From assembly GCA_035634255.1 (NCBI GenBank), contig DASQDI010000160.1, positions 124,001 to 188,000 on the forward strand: DNA of 64,000 nt. The letters are read 5' to 3'. Position numbers and translations under genes: made by a program. Source of the DNA: DATLMR01 sp035634255. GTDB lineage: Bacteria; Acidobacteriota; Blastocatellia; UBA7656. The notes under the pieces are model-generated. The model did no database searches. It was not told the DNA's origin and saw only the letters and a list, made by a program, of their open reading frames with translations. This document shows, in pieces, positions 1 through 8,434 of this stretch. Each line of letters starts with the position of its first letter. The first letter of the stretch is position 1.

Positions 1-402
1 GCGGGCAGCTCGTCCGTGCGGGAGATTCAGGAGCGCCTGCCGGAGAAGAGGCGGCCGGCCTACACCACCGTCCAGACCATCGTTTACCGCCTGGAAGAGA
101 AGGGGGCCGTGCGCCGCGCCAGGAAGATCGGCAACGCGCACATATTCGAGCCGGTGATCTCGCGGAAGACGGTCCACAACCGGGTGCTCGACGAGTTGAT
201 CGACATGTTCGGAGGCTCCATGCGCCCCCTGATGGCTCACCTCGTCGAGTCCGGGCGCGTGACCCTCGAAAACCTGCGCGAGATGGAAGAGACTCTGGCC
301 CGGATAGAGGGCGGGGAGGTGAAGGGGGCCGCCCCGGACGAGGAGCCGGATAAAAGGAAAGAGATGGGCAAAGGGAAGCGGAAGCCCGCTTCTAAAAAGT
401 AA
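1..402 (+). CDS. BlaI/MecI/CopY-family transcriptional repressor (5' end cut by window)
   Basis: Winged-helix repressor of the BlaI/MecI family, which in characterised members binds DNA as a dimer and is cleaved when a BlaR1/MecR1 partner is activated. The frame is open from base 1 (A-G-S-S-V-R-E-I-Q), so the first residues lie outside the window. The visible part holds the recognition helix region (TTVQTIVYRLEEKGAVRR, about residues 25-42) and the dimerising C-terminal helices (RVLDELIDMFGG). It ends in a Lys/Arg-rich tail. It lies 28 bases upstream of an M56 peptidase gene, the classical repressor-sensor order. The family is clear; the signal sensed is not. Confidence 0.9.
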   Translation, partial: AGSSSVREIQERLPEKRRPAYTTVQTIVYRLEEKGAVRRARKIGNAHIFEPVISRKTVHNRVLDELIDMFGGSMRPLMAHLVESGRVTLENLREMEETLARIEGGEVKGAAPDEEPDKRKEMGKGKRKPASKK

Positions 403-430
403 CGGCGACAGGACGAAGGAGTAACAGGTC

Positions 431-2635
431 ATGGCTTTTCACGAATGGCTGTTCGAGTGGTCGGGTGCCTCGGCACCTTTGATGGCGAATCATCTATGGC
501 AGGCGACGGTCTTTTCGTTGCTGGTGTTCGCGGCGGCCCGCTTCCTCAGGCGCGGCCCAGCGCGAGTGCGTCATGCCCTGTGGCTTATGGCTTCCCTGAA
601 ATTCGCCCTCCCTTCGGACCTCTTCCTGCTGTCGATCCATTACGCGGGGGTGGACCTCGGCTTACTGTTCGGCCCGAACGACGCCCCGGCTGGCGCGCCC
701 CAAACCCTCGGGCCGGTGCCTCTGACGCCTGCTGGCGCGGTTGAGGGCGCGGCGTCCGCCGTCTCCGGAACGCAGGCGGGCCACGGGGAGATGTTATGCG
801 CGCTCTTTATAGTCTGGGCGGTCGGGTGCCTGCTGACCCTGTCGCTCTGGTGTTCGAAACGGTTTCAGATTTCGTCCGCGCTTAAAGGCAGGACGGGCAC
901 CGAGAGCGGGCGGGTTTCGCAAGCTCTCTCGCGCGTGCGGGGCAGGCTGGGGATGAAACGGCCGGTTAAGGTGGTCATCTCCCGCGACGCGATAGAGCCG
1001 GGGATATGGCGCGTGTGGCGGCCGGTCCTGGCCCTTCCCGCGAGCCTCCCGGAGCACCTGAGCGACGACGAGCTTGACGCGATGCTGATGCACGAGCTGA
1101 TTCACATATCGAGGCGGGACAATCTGGTGAGCAATCTGAGCATGATGGTCTGCTGCCTCTTCTGGTTTCATCCCGTGGTCTGGATCATCGACCGGCGCCT
1201 GCTCTCGGAGCGCGAAAGCTCGTGCGATGAGAGGGTGATGGAGCTCGGCGTGTCGTCGAAGGTCTATGCGGCAAGCCTGTTGAAGGTGCTGCGATTCTGC
1301 GTTGGGTGGAAGGTCGCGGGGGGCTCTGCCGCGACGGGCTCGAACCTGCAAAAGAGGGTTGATTCGATCCTGGCTTTCCGCGCGGGCGCGAGGGCAGGCG
1401 CCGCGAGCCGTTACCTGATCGGCTCTTTCGCGGCTTCCGTCGTCGCCTTCACGATTGCGGCCGGCCTGCTGGTCCCGAGCGACGCCGTGGCTCAAAGCCT
1501 CAAAGCTCCAAGGGCCGCCGGGGCAGAGCGCGCGCAGGACTCCGCGGACCGGCTCGTGCCGGCGCAGGCTCCGAAGGTCGCGGACGTGACCCCGCAGCCC
1601 GCGGGCGGCTCTCCCCTCTCGGGCCGCGAGGGGAGAGAGTTGATCAAGGAGGCGGAGAAGGCGCCTTTCACTCCCGCGCGATTCAATAATCTCGACGGAG
1701 CGCCGCTCGTCATAACCGACGCGAAGATGAAGGTCGTCGCGTACGAGAAAGGCCCATCCTCTTCGGACGCCGCGCCCGGCGCGCGCGAGCTGTTGATAAT
1801 GCCGAGACTGAGTCTGGTCAATAACACGAACCGGCGAATCACCTCAGTTCATGTGTTGTCCAAGATCGCCCCGGTCTCTTACGCCGTAACGACGCACCGC
1901 GTCAACATCGGCCCATACGAATCGTTCGTGCTCCAGATAGAGGAGAATGATTGGAGCGAGGTACTGCCCGCGGGGAGCGCGCGGAATATGGTCTTCTTCG
2001 TGCCGCGGGTCAGGTTCGAAGACGACAGCGAGTGGAGCGCGTTAAAGGTCGAACAGCTGGAGCCCGTGCTCGCGCCTGCCGTGCCTCAGCCCGGCGCGGC
2101 GCTCGATGTTTTGCAGCCCGTGACCGCGCCTCCTGCTATTCCGCAACCGGGCTCGCCCTCTGATATTGACGCGGTCATCGCGCCCGCCCGGATCGAAAAC
2201 GGACCGCCCGCGCAGGACCGGGCTGGCGAGTACGTGCCCGCTCAATTCGAGAATCCCGCGGGCGCGCCCCTGGTCGTCCACAGCGCGCTGACTCCCGCGG
2301 GCGGCTCGCGGCAATCGAATGCCGACGCGGCAGAGCAGACCGCCCTGCCCGCCGTCACGCTCGTCAACGCCTCCGACCGCCGGATCGTCTCGGTCAAGCT
2401 GAGGTTCAAGGCCGACGCGGATGAGCACGCGGTCTCGGCCTTCCGCCTTGCCCTCGGCCCCGGCGAATCTTACACCTACAGGACCAACAGGCGGATTTCG
2501 GGCAGGCCGGGCTCCATGAAGGTCCAGGTGATCGGAGTACAGTTCGAAGACGGCAGCGTGTGGGGGTCGATGGATTCGCGGATCGACACGCGCGACAACT
2601 GGGTCCCCGTGCCTCAGACGATCAGAAAGCCATGA
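431..2635 (+). CDS. M56-family (BlaR1-like) membrane metallopeptidase
   Basis: Membrane zinc peptidase of the BlaR1/MecR1 group, expected to cleave the upstream BlaI-type repressor. The N-terminal third has hydrophobic segments (near residues 22-37, 115-135 and 235-253). The zinc motif HELIH is at residues 221-225, followed by the family's ESSCDERV region near 262-269. A further hydrophobic segment lies near residue 335. In place of a penicillin-binding sensor domain, the distal half carries two related modules of about 125 residues, beginning FTPARFNN (about 412) and YVPAQFEN (about 600). Each ends in an RFEDDSEW / QFEDGSVW-type strand, so this looks like an internal duplication. The start follows GGAGTAACAGGTC. 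The ligand is unknown. Confidence 0.88.
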   Translation: MAFHEWLFEWSGASAPLMANHLWQATVFSLLVFAAARFLRRGPARVRHALWLMASLKFALPSDLFLLSIHYAGVDLGLLFGPNDAPAGAPQTLGPVPLTPAGAVEGAASAVSGTQAGHGEMLCALFIVWAVGCLLTLSLWCSKRFQISSALKGRTGTESGRVSQALSRVRGRLGMKRPVKVVISRDAIEPGIWRVWRPVLALPASLPEHLSDDELDAMLMHELIHISRRDNLVSNLSMMVCCLFWFHPVVWIIDRRLLSERESSCDERVMELGVSSKVYAASLLKVLRFCVGWKVAGGSAATGSNLQKRVDSILAFRAGARAGAASRYLIGSFAASVVAFTIAAGLLVPSDAVAQSLKAPRAAGAERAQDSADRLVPAQAPKVADVTPQPAGGSPLSGREGRELIKEAEKAPFTPARFNNLDGAPLVITDAKMKVVAYEKGPSSSDAAPGARELLIMPRLSLVNNTNRRITSVHVLSKIAPVSYAVTTHRVNIGPYESFVLQIEENDWSEVLPAGSARNMVFFVPRVRFEDDSEWSALKVEQLEPVLAPAVPQPGAALDVLQPVTAPPAIPQPGSPSDIDAVIAPARIENGPPAQDRAGEYVPAQFENPAGAPLVVHSALTPAGGSRQSNADAAEQTALPAVTLVNASDRRIVSVKLRFKADADEHAVSAFRLALGPGESYTYRTNRRISGRPGSMKVQVIGVQFEDGSVWGSMDSRIDTRDNWVPVPQTIRKP

Positions 2636-2711
2636 GAGCCGTCCGAGCAACTCCCTCTTAAGAACCGCCGCCGGCCCGCAAAAATATTGGGAGGAACATC
2701 TGAGCCGGTTA

Positions 2712-2748
2712 CGCGCGAGCCGGCCCCGGTTCAGGGCCGGCTCGCGCG
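2712..2748 (+). terminator. GC-rich hairpin after the M56 peptidase gene
   Basis: A perfect 15-bp inverted repeat (2712-2726 and 2734-2748) with a 7-base loop lies about 75 bases after the stop codon and is followed by CTTTGGT. The U-tract is weak, so it may be an imperfect intrinsic terminator or an mRNA-stabilising hairpin. Confidence 0.55.
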
Positions 2749-2926
2749 CTTTGGTAAGAGGTAAAGGTGCGCGCAGCCGACCCGAACCGGAGCCCGGCCC
2801 GCGCGGGCCGATCCCTGAATGAAGCCTTCCAGAATGTCCCTCCACCATGCTTATGCCGGTTCGTAAGAAGCGTTTCATTCCACCGCCCCGCCCCAACCGC
2901 CTAAACCCGGGCCCGCCTCCGGGGAG

Positions 2927-2971
2927 TTGACAGAAGATATATAGATGGATATAAATATATTGTTTCAATTT
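2927..2971 (+). promoter_or_regulatory. Sigma-70-type promoter and candidate ArsR operator
   Basis: TTGACA at 2927-2932 is separated by exactly 17 bases from TATAAA at 2950-2955, a near-consensus housekeeping promoter in unusually AT-rich sequence for this window. Immediately downstream is the dyad ATTG-TTT-CAAT (2959-2969), a plausible operator for the ArsR-type protein encoded 27 bases further on. The operator role is inferred. Confidence 0.65.
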
Positions 2972-2995
2972 TGAGTGTGCGGAGATTGATAGCAG

Positions 2996-3352
2996 GTGGA
3001 CACAAACCAGTTTCAGCGTATAGCGAAGGCATTGGCCGACCCGCGCCGCTTCGAAATCTTCGAGCAGATAGCCATGGCGGGCGACGACCTCTGCTGCGGG
3101 GCCATCGTCGAGCGGCTCCCGGTGGCGCAGGCTACGGTCTCGCATCACCTCAAGGAACTGACCGACGCGGGGCTCGTGGAGATTCGCCCCGAGGGGCAGT
3201 TCCGCTTCTTCCGCGCCCGCTGCGAGATTCTCACCCAGTACATAGAAGAGCTACAGCGCCGCGCGGGGATCGCGTGCGGGGCCGCCGCAAAGGCGAAAGC
3301 TCCGGGCAAGCGCCGGCCCCTACCGAAGCAGGCGGTCGCGCGCCGCTCATGA
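2996..3352 (+). CDS. ArsR-family transcriptional regulator
   Basis: Small winged-helix regulator of 118 residues. The helix-turn-helix core is seen in LPVAQATVSHHLKELTDAG (about residues 40-58), followed by the wing GLVEIRPEGQFRFFRA. A CC pair (residues 30-31, DLCCGAI) lies near the DNA-binding core, but the classical arsenic ELCVC site is absent, so the inducer could be redox or another metal. The GTG start at 2996 follows AGCAG, a weak ribosome site. The gene has a strong promoter just upstream and is followed after 64 bases by thioredoxin, suggesting a redox-responsive two-gene unit. Basic C-terminal tail. Confidence 0.85.
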   Translation: MDTNQFQRIAKALADPRRFEIFEQIAMAGDDLCCGAIVERLPVAQATVSHHLKELTDAGLVEIRPEGQFRFFRARCEILTQYIEELQRRAGIACGAAAKAKAPGKRRPLPKQAVARRS

Positions 3353-3416
3353 CATGTCGAGGCGGCAGGCATTATGCAGGTATTATGTAGATGTGAAGAA
3401 AGGAAAGGGAGAAAAG

Positions 3417-3746
3417 ATGAGCGAGTACGTGAACAATGTCAGCGAAGGCAATTTTGATAAGGACGTTCTCCAGTCGAGCCAGCCGGTGCTGGTGGACTTC
3501 TGGGCCGAGTGGTGCGGCCCCTGTCGCATGCTCGCGCCGACGGTCGAGGCCGTCGCGCAGCAGTACGCCGGCACCGCGACCGTCGTCAAGGTGAACGTGG
3601 ACGAGAGCCCCTCCGTGGCCGCGCGCTACGGCGTGAGAGGCATCCCGACCCTGATCCTCTTCAAAGGCGGGCAGGAGGCCGAGCGAGTCGTGGGGGCGGT
3701 CCCCAAGGAGACGATCTCTCGCCTGATCGACAAGCATGTGAGCTAG
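3417..3746 (+). CDS. trxA: Thioredoxin
   Basis: Thiol-disulfide oxidoreductase of 109 residues, the normal thioredoxin size, with the redox motif WCGPC at residues 32-36, the buried DFWAEWC strand and the cis-proline loop GIPTLILF. I chose ATG 3417, preceded by GGGAGAAAAG, over an in-frame ATG 63 bases upstream because the family begins close to this point. It probably is cotranscribed with the ArsR-type gene and reduced by thioredoxin reductase encoded elsewhere. The stop codon directly abuts a dispersed intergenic repeat. Confidence 0.93.
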   Translation: MSEYVNNVSEGNFDKDVLQSSQPVLVDFWAEWCGPCRMLAPTVEAVAQQYAGTATVVKVNVDESPSVAARYGVRGIPTLILFKGGQEAERVVGAVPKETISRLIDKHVS

Positions 3747-3880
3747 GGGCCAGGAGTCAGGGGCCGGGGGCCAGTGATGCTCCCAGGGTTTGATTTAGCC
3801 GAAAGGGATTCTATAAAGAGAGTCTCGAATCATTAACGGGAGCCCCGGCTCCCGTTCCCGGCCCTGGCCCCTGACTCCCG
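3747..3880. repeat. Dispersed intergenic repeat, copy A
   Basis: A segment between convergent genes with terminal inverted repeats: 3753-3765 and 3866-3878 pair perfectly over 13 bases and extend inward by several more. The core at 3803-3840 matches the reverse complement of 34218-34255 at 34 of 38 positions, and the CCCTGGCCCCT-containing flank also matches. The size and ends resemble a MITE or REP-like element. No open frame is present. It may also act as a hairpin terminator for both flanking genes. Confidence 0.7.
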
Positions 3881-3896
3881 ACTACTGACCCCCGCC

Positions 3897-4799
3897 TCAT
3901 GGCTTTTTCTCGCCCGCCGAGATCGCGACCTTCAGGCGGTTCTGCCGGGGAGGCAGAGGGCAGGTGGCGAACGAGGTGAAGGCGCACGGCGGATTGATCG
4001 CCTGATTGAAGTCGAGCACCACAACGCCATCAACAGGCGGGTCGCTGTAGAGGAACCGTCCGGCCGGGTAGGTCGATTTACCGCTGGTCAGGTCGCTGAA
4101 TATGAAGAAGAGTTTCTTGCCGTCGAGCACGGGATCGAGGCGGTACATTTTGCCGCCCATCTCGAACTGAGCGTAGCCGGGGCTCGGCATGTTCTGAACA
4201 TCGCCCAGCACGTTCGCGATGGGGATGTCTCTCGGCTCGTCGTAAGCGACGAAGCTCGCCGTGACGCGAAGGGGCTCCTTCACGGGAAACCATCGCAGGC
4301 CGGCGAATTCGCGCCTCTGCCTGCTGTTCTTATCTTTGACCCTCACCCCGAACCGCGCGCCCCGCTTTATGACCTGCATGGTCACGCTCCCGGCATTCAG
4401 AACGCTCGGCCTCTCGTCGGCGTCGGTCCGGATTTCAAGCGCGGTCACGGGCCGCCCTTCCGAAAAAATGTTTGCCCCCGGCTCGGCGCGCAGGGTCGCC
4501 CTCCCTCCGTTGAATTCGAAAACGCCGGCCCTGCCCAGAGTGGAGCCTTCGGGCAGAACGATCTCGTTAGAAGGGTCGGTGCCGAAGCGGTTCGCTCCCT
4601 CTTTGAGCCAGAACAGGCCCGCGACGGTCAGCCACCCATTGTCGCTTTTAAGCTCGGCCTCGCGCTTCTCGCGCCACGCTTTCATGGCCGCGGGGTAGGA
4701 AGCCTCCGGGGCCTGTCCGAAGGCCGCCGCGGCCAGGGCCGCCATGACGGCGAGCGCGGTCAGCAGGCGCGAATGATTTTTATAGAGCCTCATCTTCAT
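3897..4799 (-). CDS. DUF1684 domain-containing secreted protein
   Basis: Protein of 300 residues with a cleavable signal peptide (basic MKMRLYKNHSR then a hydrophobic stretch ending AAAFGQA). The remainder matches the DUF1684 pattern: AMKAWREKREAELKSDNGWL, a LAGLFWL-like block, and the C-terminal DFNQAINPPCAFTSFATCPLPPRQNRL, in which a Cys pair and PPxQN are typical. The family is widespread in environmental bacteria and its biochemical role is unknown. The next gene upstream on this strand, carbonic anhydrase, ends 32 bases away, so the two may share a transcript. The gene ends 16 bases from the intergenic repeat. Confidence 0.85.
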   Translation of the reverse strand: MKMRLYKNHSRLLTALAVMAALAAAAFGQAPEASYPAAMKAWREKREAELKSDNGWLTVAGLFWLKEGANRFGTDPSNEIVLPEGSTLGRAGVFEFNGGRATLRAEPGANIFSEGRPVTALEIRTDADERPSVLNAGSVTMQVIKRGARFGVRVKDKNSRQRREFAGLRWFPVKEPLRVTASFVAYDEPRDIPIANVLGDVQNMPSPGYAQFEMGGKMYRLDPVLDGKKLFFIFSDLTSGKSTYPAGRFLYSDPPVDGVVVLDFNQAINPPCAFTSFATCPLPPRQNRLKVAISAGEKKP

Positions 4800-4831
4800 A
4801 ACTCACCCCGACGCGCTCAGGCCCGCGCGTT

Positions 4832-5410
4832 CTACGCCTTCGAGTAGTTCGTGGCCTCGGGCACGTCGATCAGCCTACCGGTCTTCACGTCGTAGACCAT
4901 CCCGTAGATCGGGATATTTTTCGGCACCAGAGGGTCCTCCCGGATGCGGCGAACGACGTTCGCCACGGCTTCGGCGGTGTCCTTGAAGGTCAGAGAGTTG
5001 ACGGACCTGCCCGCGGGCGCGCCGGGCCCTTTACCCACCCCGCGCCCGGCGGGCTCGTCGATGACGGACGTATCAAGGCTGCTGGCCAGGAGCTCGTTGA
5101 TGACCTCGTCGGGGAAGAGGGCCATCCCGCATTCCGTGTGATGGATGACGAACCATTCGCGCGTGCCGAGCAGCTTATACGAGATCAAGAGGGACCGGAT
5201 CGCGTCGTCGCTCGCGCGCGCGCCCGCGTTGCGGATCACGTGCGCGTCCCCCTCGGCGAGGCCCGCGAACCGCGCGGGGTCGAGCCTCGCGTCCATGCAG
5301 GTGAGAATGGCGAAGCGGCGCGCGGGCGGGAGCGCCAGCTCGCTCTTGCTCCCGAACTCCGCCGAGTACGCGGCATTCGCGGCCATCACTTCTTCATAGA
5401 CTTTACTCAT
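4832..5410 (-). CDS. Beta-class carbonic anhydrase
   Basis: Zinc enzyme interconverting CO2 and bicarbonate. At 192 residues it fits the short beta-class proteins. The zinc ligand and dyad motif C38-M-D40-A-R42 and the second site H91-T-E-C94 are present, as is HVIRNAGARASDDAIRSL, characteristic of the family. No signal peptide is seen, so it should be cytoplasmic. The start at 5410 is preceded by AGAGGAGC. It is the first gene of a probable two-gene unit with the DUF1684 gene. Confidence 0.92.
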   Translation of the reverse strand: MSKVYEEVMAANAAYSAEFGSKSELALPPARRFAILTCMDARLDPARFAGLAEGDAHVIRNAGARASDDAIRSLLISYKLLGTREWFVIHHTECGMALFPDEVINELLASSLDTSVIDEPAGRGVGKGPGAPAGRSVNSLTFKDTAEAVANVVRRIREDPLVPKNIPIYGMVYDVKTGRLIDVPEATNYSKA

Positions 5411-5865
5411 ACATGCTCCTCTTATCGCAAAGTCAACGCGCCCGCGCGTGAGATCAATCCTCCGCGCCGGGGCTTTCGTCTGTTTGAAGATTTATGGATT
5501 GAGTTAGAGCAGGGCCAACCGTTGCAGATCGGGTCGGCCTAAGTACAAGGGCAGAGGCGCGCCGCAAGCCTTCGTGCGCCGCCTCTCCTTTCGGTCAACG
5601 ATTTCATGCTCTGTCACTCCCCGTTAAACAGGTGGCATGATTTCTACACGAGCGCGCGCCGTTCGTCAACCGCGGTCCCATTTTCGCAATCTTTCGATCC
5701 CACAAGTGGACATCGGGCGAGGAGCTTCAAGAGCGTTGCGCCCGCCCAAATCGCCGTACGACACGCGGTTCCGCCGCGGAGGGGTGATGGCACGAGATTT
5801 GGAGTGATGTGCGGCGGCGCATTCACTGTGCGCGGCATGCTTGATCCTTATCGGGAGGCAATCTC
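5411..5865. other. 455-base divergent intergenic region
   Basis: Lies between the divergently transcribed carbonic anhydrase and the first orphan permease and must hold promoters for both. An imperfect hairpin is visible around 5553-5588 (GAGGCGCGCC against GCGCCGCCTC). I see no convincing protein: the longest open frames have no recognisable motif and poor ribosome sites. Confidence 0.4.
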
Positions 5866-8298
5866 ATGGAGACTTTCTTGAAAGATTCGCTGTATGGCTT
5901 CCGGCTGTTGCTCAAGAAGCCTGGGTTCGCGACCGTGGTGGTGCTCACGCTGGCCCTCGGGATAGGGGCCAACACGGCGATCTTCAGCGTGATCGACGCG
6001 CTGCTGCTCACCTCCCTCCCGTACAAGGAAGCGGACCGGCTCGTGCTCTTCTCTACCACCACGAAGTCCGCGCAAGTGACCAACAGCTACTCCTCCTTCC
6101 CCGACATAGAGGACTGGAGGGCCTCGTCGTCCTCGTTCGAAGCCATTGCCTCATTCAAGAGCGCCGGGTTCACTCTGACCGGGGAGGGCGAGGCCGAGCG
6201 GGTGGAGGCCGCGCAGGTGTCTTCGAGCTTCTTCCCGATCCTTCGGGTCAACCCGATTCACGGCAGGACTTTTCTGGAGGCGGACGACAGGCCGGGGAGC
6301 GAGAGGGTCGCGCTCGTCAGCCACTCGTTCTGGCAGAACCGGTTCGGGGGCGACCCCGACCTCGTCGGCCGAGCCCTGATGCTCAGCGGGAACCCTTACA
6401 CGGTAGTCGGAGTCATGCCTCCCGATTTCAATTTTCCGATCCAGATGGATGAGGCGGAGCTGTGGGTGAGCACGGCCTACGAAGGCGGCAACCTTCAGTC
6501 GAGGGGCGCGCAGGTGACGAGCGCCATAGCGCGCCTGAAGCCGGGCGTCACGCTCGAACAGGCTCAGGCCGAGATGGACAGAATCATGCTCGGGCTCGAA
6601 GAGAAGTACCCCGAGACGAACACCGACAGGATAGCGATAGTCACGGGCTTACAGGACCAGCTCGTCAGCAAAGTGAAGCTCGCCCTGTGGCTGATGTTCG
6701 GGGCGGTCGGGTTCGTCATGCTGATCGCCTGCGCGAACGTGGCGAACCTGCTGCTCGTCAGGGCTTCTTCCCGGCAGAAGGAGTTCGCCGTCCGCCTCGC
6801 GCTCGGGGCCAGCCGCGGGCGGATCGTAAGACAGTTGTTGACCGAAAGCCTCGCGCTCGCCCTGCTCGGAGGCTGCGCGGGCCTGCTGTTCGCCGTCTGG
6901 GGCCTCGACCTGCTCCTGGCGCTCAGCCCAGACGACCTGCCGAGGGTCGACTCGATTGGGATAGACGGGCGCGTGCTCGGCTTCACCCTCGCGGCGTCGC
7001 TTTTGACCGGAGTCATCTTCGGGCTCGCGCCCGCGCTCAAGTTCTCAAGGCCCGACCTGAACGAGGGGCTGAAAGAAGGCGGGCGCACTTCGTCGGGCGC
7101 GGGGCGCAATCGCCTGCGCGGCACGCTCGTGGTGGCCGAGGTCGCGCTCTCGGTCGTGCTGCTGGTCAGCGCGGGCCTTCTGGTCAAGAGCTTCCTTCGA
7201 ATCCAGCGGATCGATCCGGGGTTCAACCCCGAAAGCCTCCTGACCCTGCGCATCTCTACGCCGCGCGCGAAGTACCCGAAAGGCGAGCAGCGGGCGGAAT
7301 TCTTCCGGCAGGTCCTGGACCGCGTCCGGGTCCTGCCCGGGGTGCGGACGGCCGCATTCGTCACGCCCGCGCCCTTCACCAATAACAACGTGAACACCAG
7401 CTTCGTGATCGAGGGTCGCCCGGCCCCCCCGCTCGGACAGGAGCCGGGTGCAGACGTGCGCGGAATCACGCCCGGATATTTCGAGGCGATGGAGATCCCT
7501 CTCATCAGGGGGCGGCAGTTTTCGGACGCGGACAGGAAGGGCCAGGTCGGGGTCGCGATCATCAACGAAGAGGCGGCCCGCCGCTTCTGGCCCGGCTCCG
7601 ACCCGGTGGGCCAGAGGATATCTTCGGTCGGCGTCGGCGTCGATGCCGACGAGCCGGAGCAGTGGGAGATAGTCGGCGTGGTCGGGAACGTCAAACACGT
7701 CTCCCTCGATAAAGCGCCGAGGCCGGAGGTCTACCTGCCGCACGGCCAGCAGTCGTGGGGGTGGGGTCATCTGGTGGTGCGTACCGCGGGCGACCCGATG
7801 AGCCTCGCGCCCGCCGTCCGCTCGCAGATTCATGCGGTGGACAAGGACCAACCCGTCTATAACGTCCGGCCGATGGAGCAAATGATCGCCAGCTCCTTCG
7901 CCGCCCAGCGATTCTACATGCTCCTGCTCGGAATCTTCGCGGCGGTAGGGCTCGTGCTCGCCCTGGTCGGCATCTACAGCGTCATCTCCTATTCGGTCAC
8001 TGAGTCCACGCGCGAGATCGGGATTCGCATGGCCCTCGGGGCGCAGAAGCGAGACGTGCTCGGCATGGTGCTGAGGCACGGGATGATTATGGCCCTGGTC
8101 GGCGTAGGGCTCGGACTCGTCGCGGCATGGGCGATGACCAGAGTGCTGTCGAGCCTGTTGTTCGAGGTCAGCACGACGGACCCTCTGATCTTCGCGTCGA
8201 TCTCTTTCCTGCTTCTTGCTATGGCTTTGATCGCCTGCTACCTGCCCGCGCGCAAAGCGACGACCGTCGACCCGATGGTCGCCCTGCGGTACGAGTGA
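5866..8298 (+). CDS. ADOP-type ABC transporter permease (duplicated MacB_PCD/FtsX)
   Basis: Large inner-membrane protein of 810 residues typical of the acidobacterial 'duplicated orphan permease' group. It has two tandem units, each a periplasmic core domain followed by FtsX-type helices. N-terminal LLKKPGFATVVVLTLALGIG and the NTAIFSVIDALLL block are diagnostic. The first FtsX unit contains the helices around LIACANVANLLLVRAS and the second ends in YLPARKATTVDPMVALRYE. No ATPase gene is adjacent, as usual for this group. A second paralogue lies at 56166-58619. The start follows CGGGAGGCAATCTC. Substrate unknown. Confidence 0.92.
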   Translation: METFLKDSLYGFRLLLKKPGFATVVVLTLALGIGANTAIFSVIDALLLTSLPYKEADRLVLFSTTTKSAQVTNSYSSFPDIEDWRASSSSFEAIASFKSAGFTLTGEGEAERVEAAQVSSSFFPILRVNPIHGRTFLEADDRPGSERVALVSHSFWQNRFGGDPDLVGRALMLSGNPYTVVGVMPPDFNFPIQMDEAELWVSTAYEGGNLQSRGAQVTSAIARLKPGVTLEQAQAEMDRIMLGLEEKYPETNTDRIAIVTGLQDQLVSKVKLALWLMFGAVGFVMLIACANVANLLLVRASSRQKEFAVRLALGASRGRIVRQLLTESLALALLGGCAGLLFAVWGLDLLLALSPDDLPRVDSIGIDGRVLGFTLAASLLTGVIFGLAPALKFSRPDLNEGLKEGGRTSSGAGRNRLRGTLVVAEVALSVVLLVSAGLLVKSFLRIQRIDPGFNPESLLTLRISTPRAKYPKGEQRAEFFRQVLDRVRVLPGVRTAAFVTPAPFTNNNVNTSFVIEGRPAPPLGQEPGADVRGITPGYFEAMEIPLIRGRQFSDADRKGQVGVAIINEEAARRFWPGSDPVGQRISSVGVGVDADEPEQWEIVGVVGNVKHVSLDKAPRPEVYLPHGQQSWGWGHLVVRTAGDPMSLAPAVRSQIHAVDKDQPVYNVRPMEQMIASSFAAQRFYMLLLGIFAAVGLVLALVGIYSVISYSVTESTREIGIRMALGAQKRDVLGMVLRHGMIMALVGVGLGLVAAWAMTRVLSSLLFEVSTTDPLIFASISFLLLAMALIACYLPARKATTVDPMVALRYE

Positions 8299-8434
8299 GA
8301 CGAGAGGGGCCGGGCTCATGGAGATCGAATCGACCCGCGGCGTTTCGGGCGGCGGAACGTGGCCGGAGCTCGCGTTGAATGTCTCTGCAACATGCCCCGC
8401 GCGAAGCATTCTCTCTTCAACTCTCGGTTTAAGG

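Noticed and set aside
5606..5881. 91-codon open frame upstream of the orphan permease
   Set aside because: Overlaps the permease start, no motif and no ribosome site.
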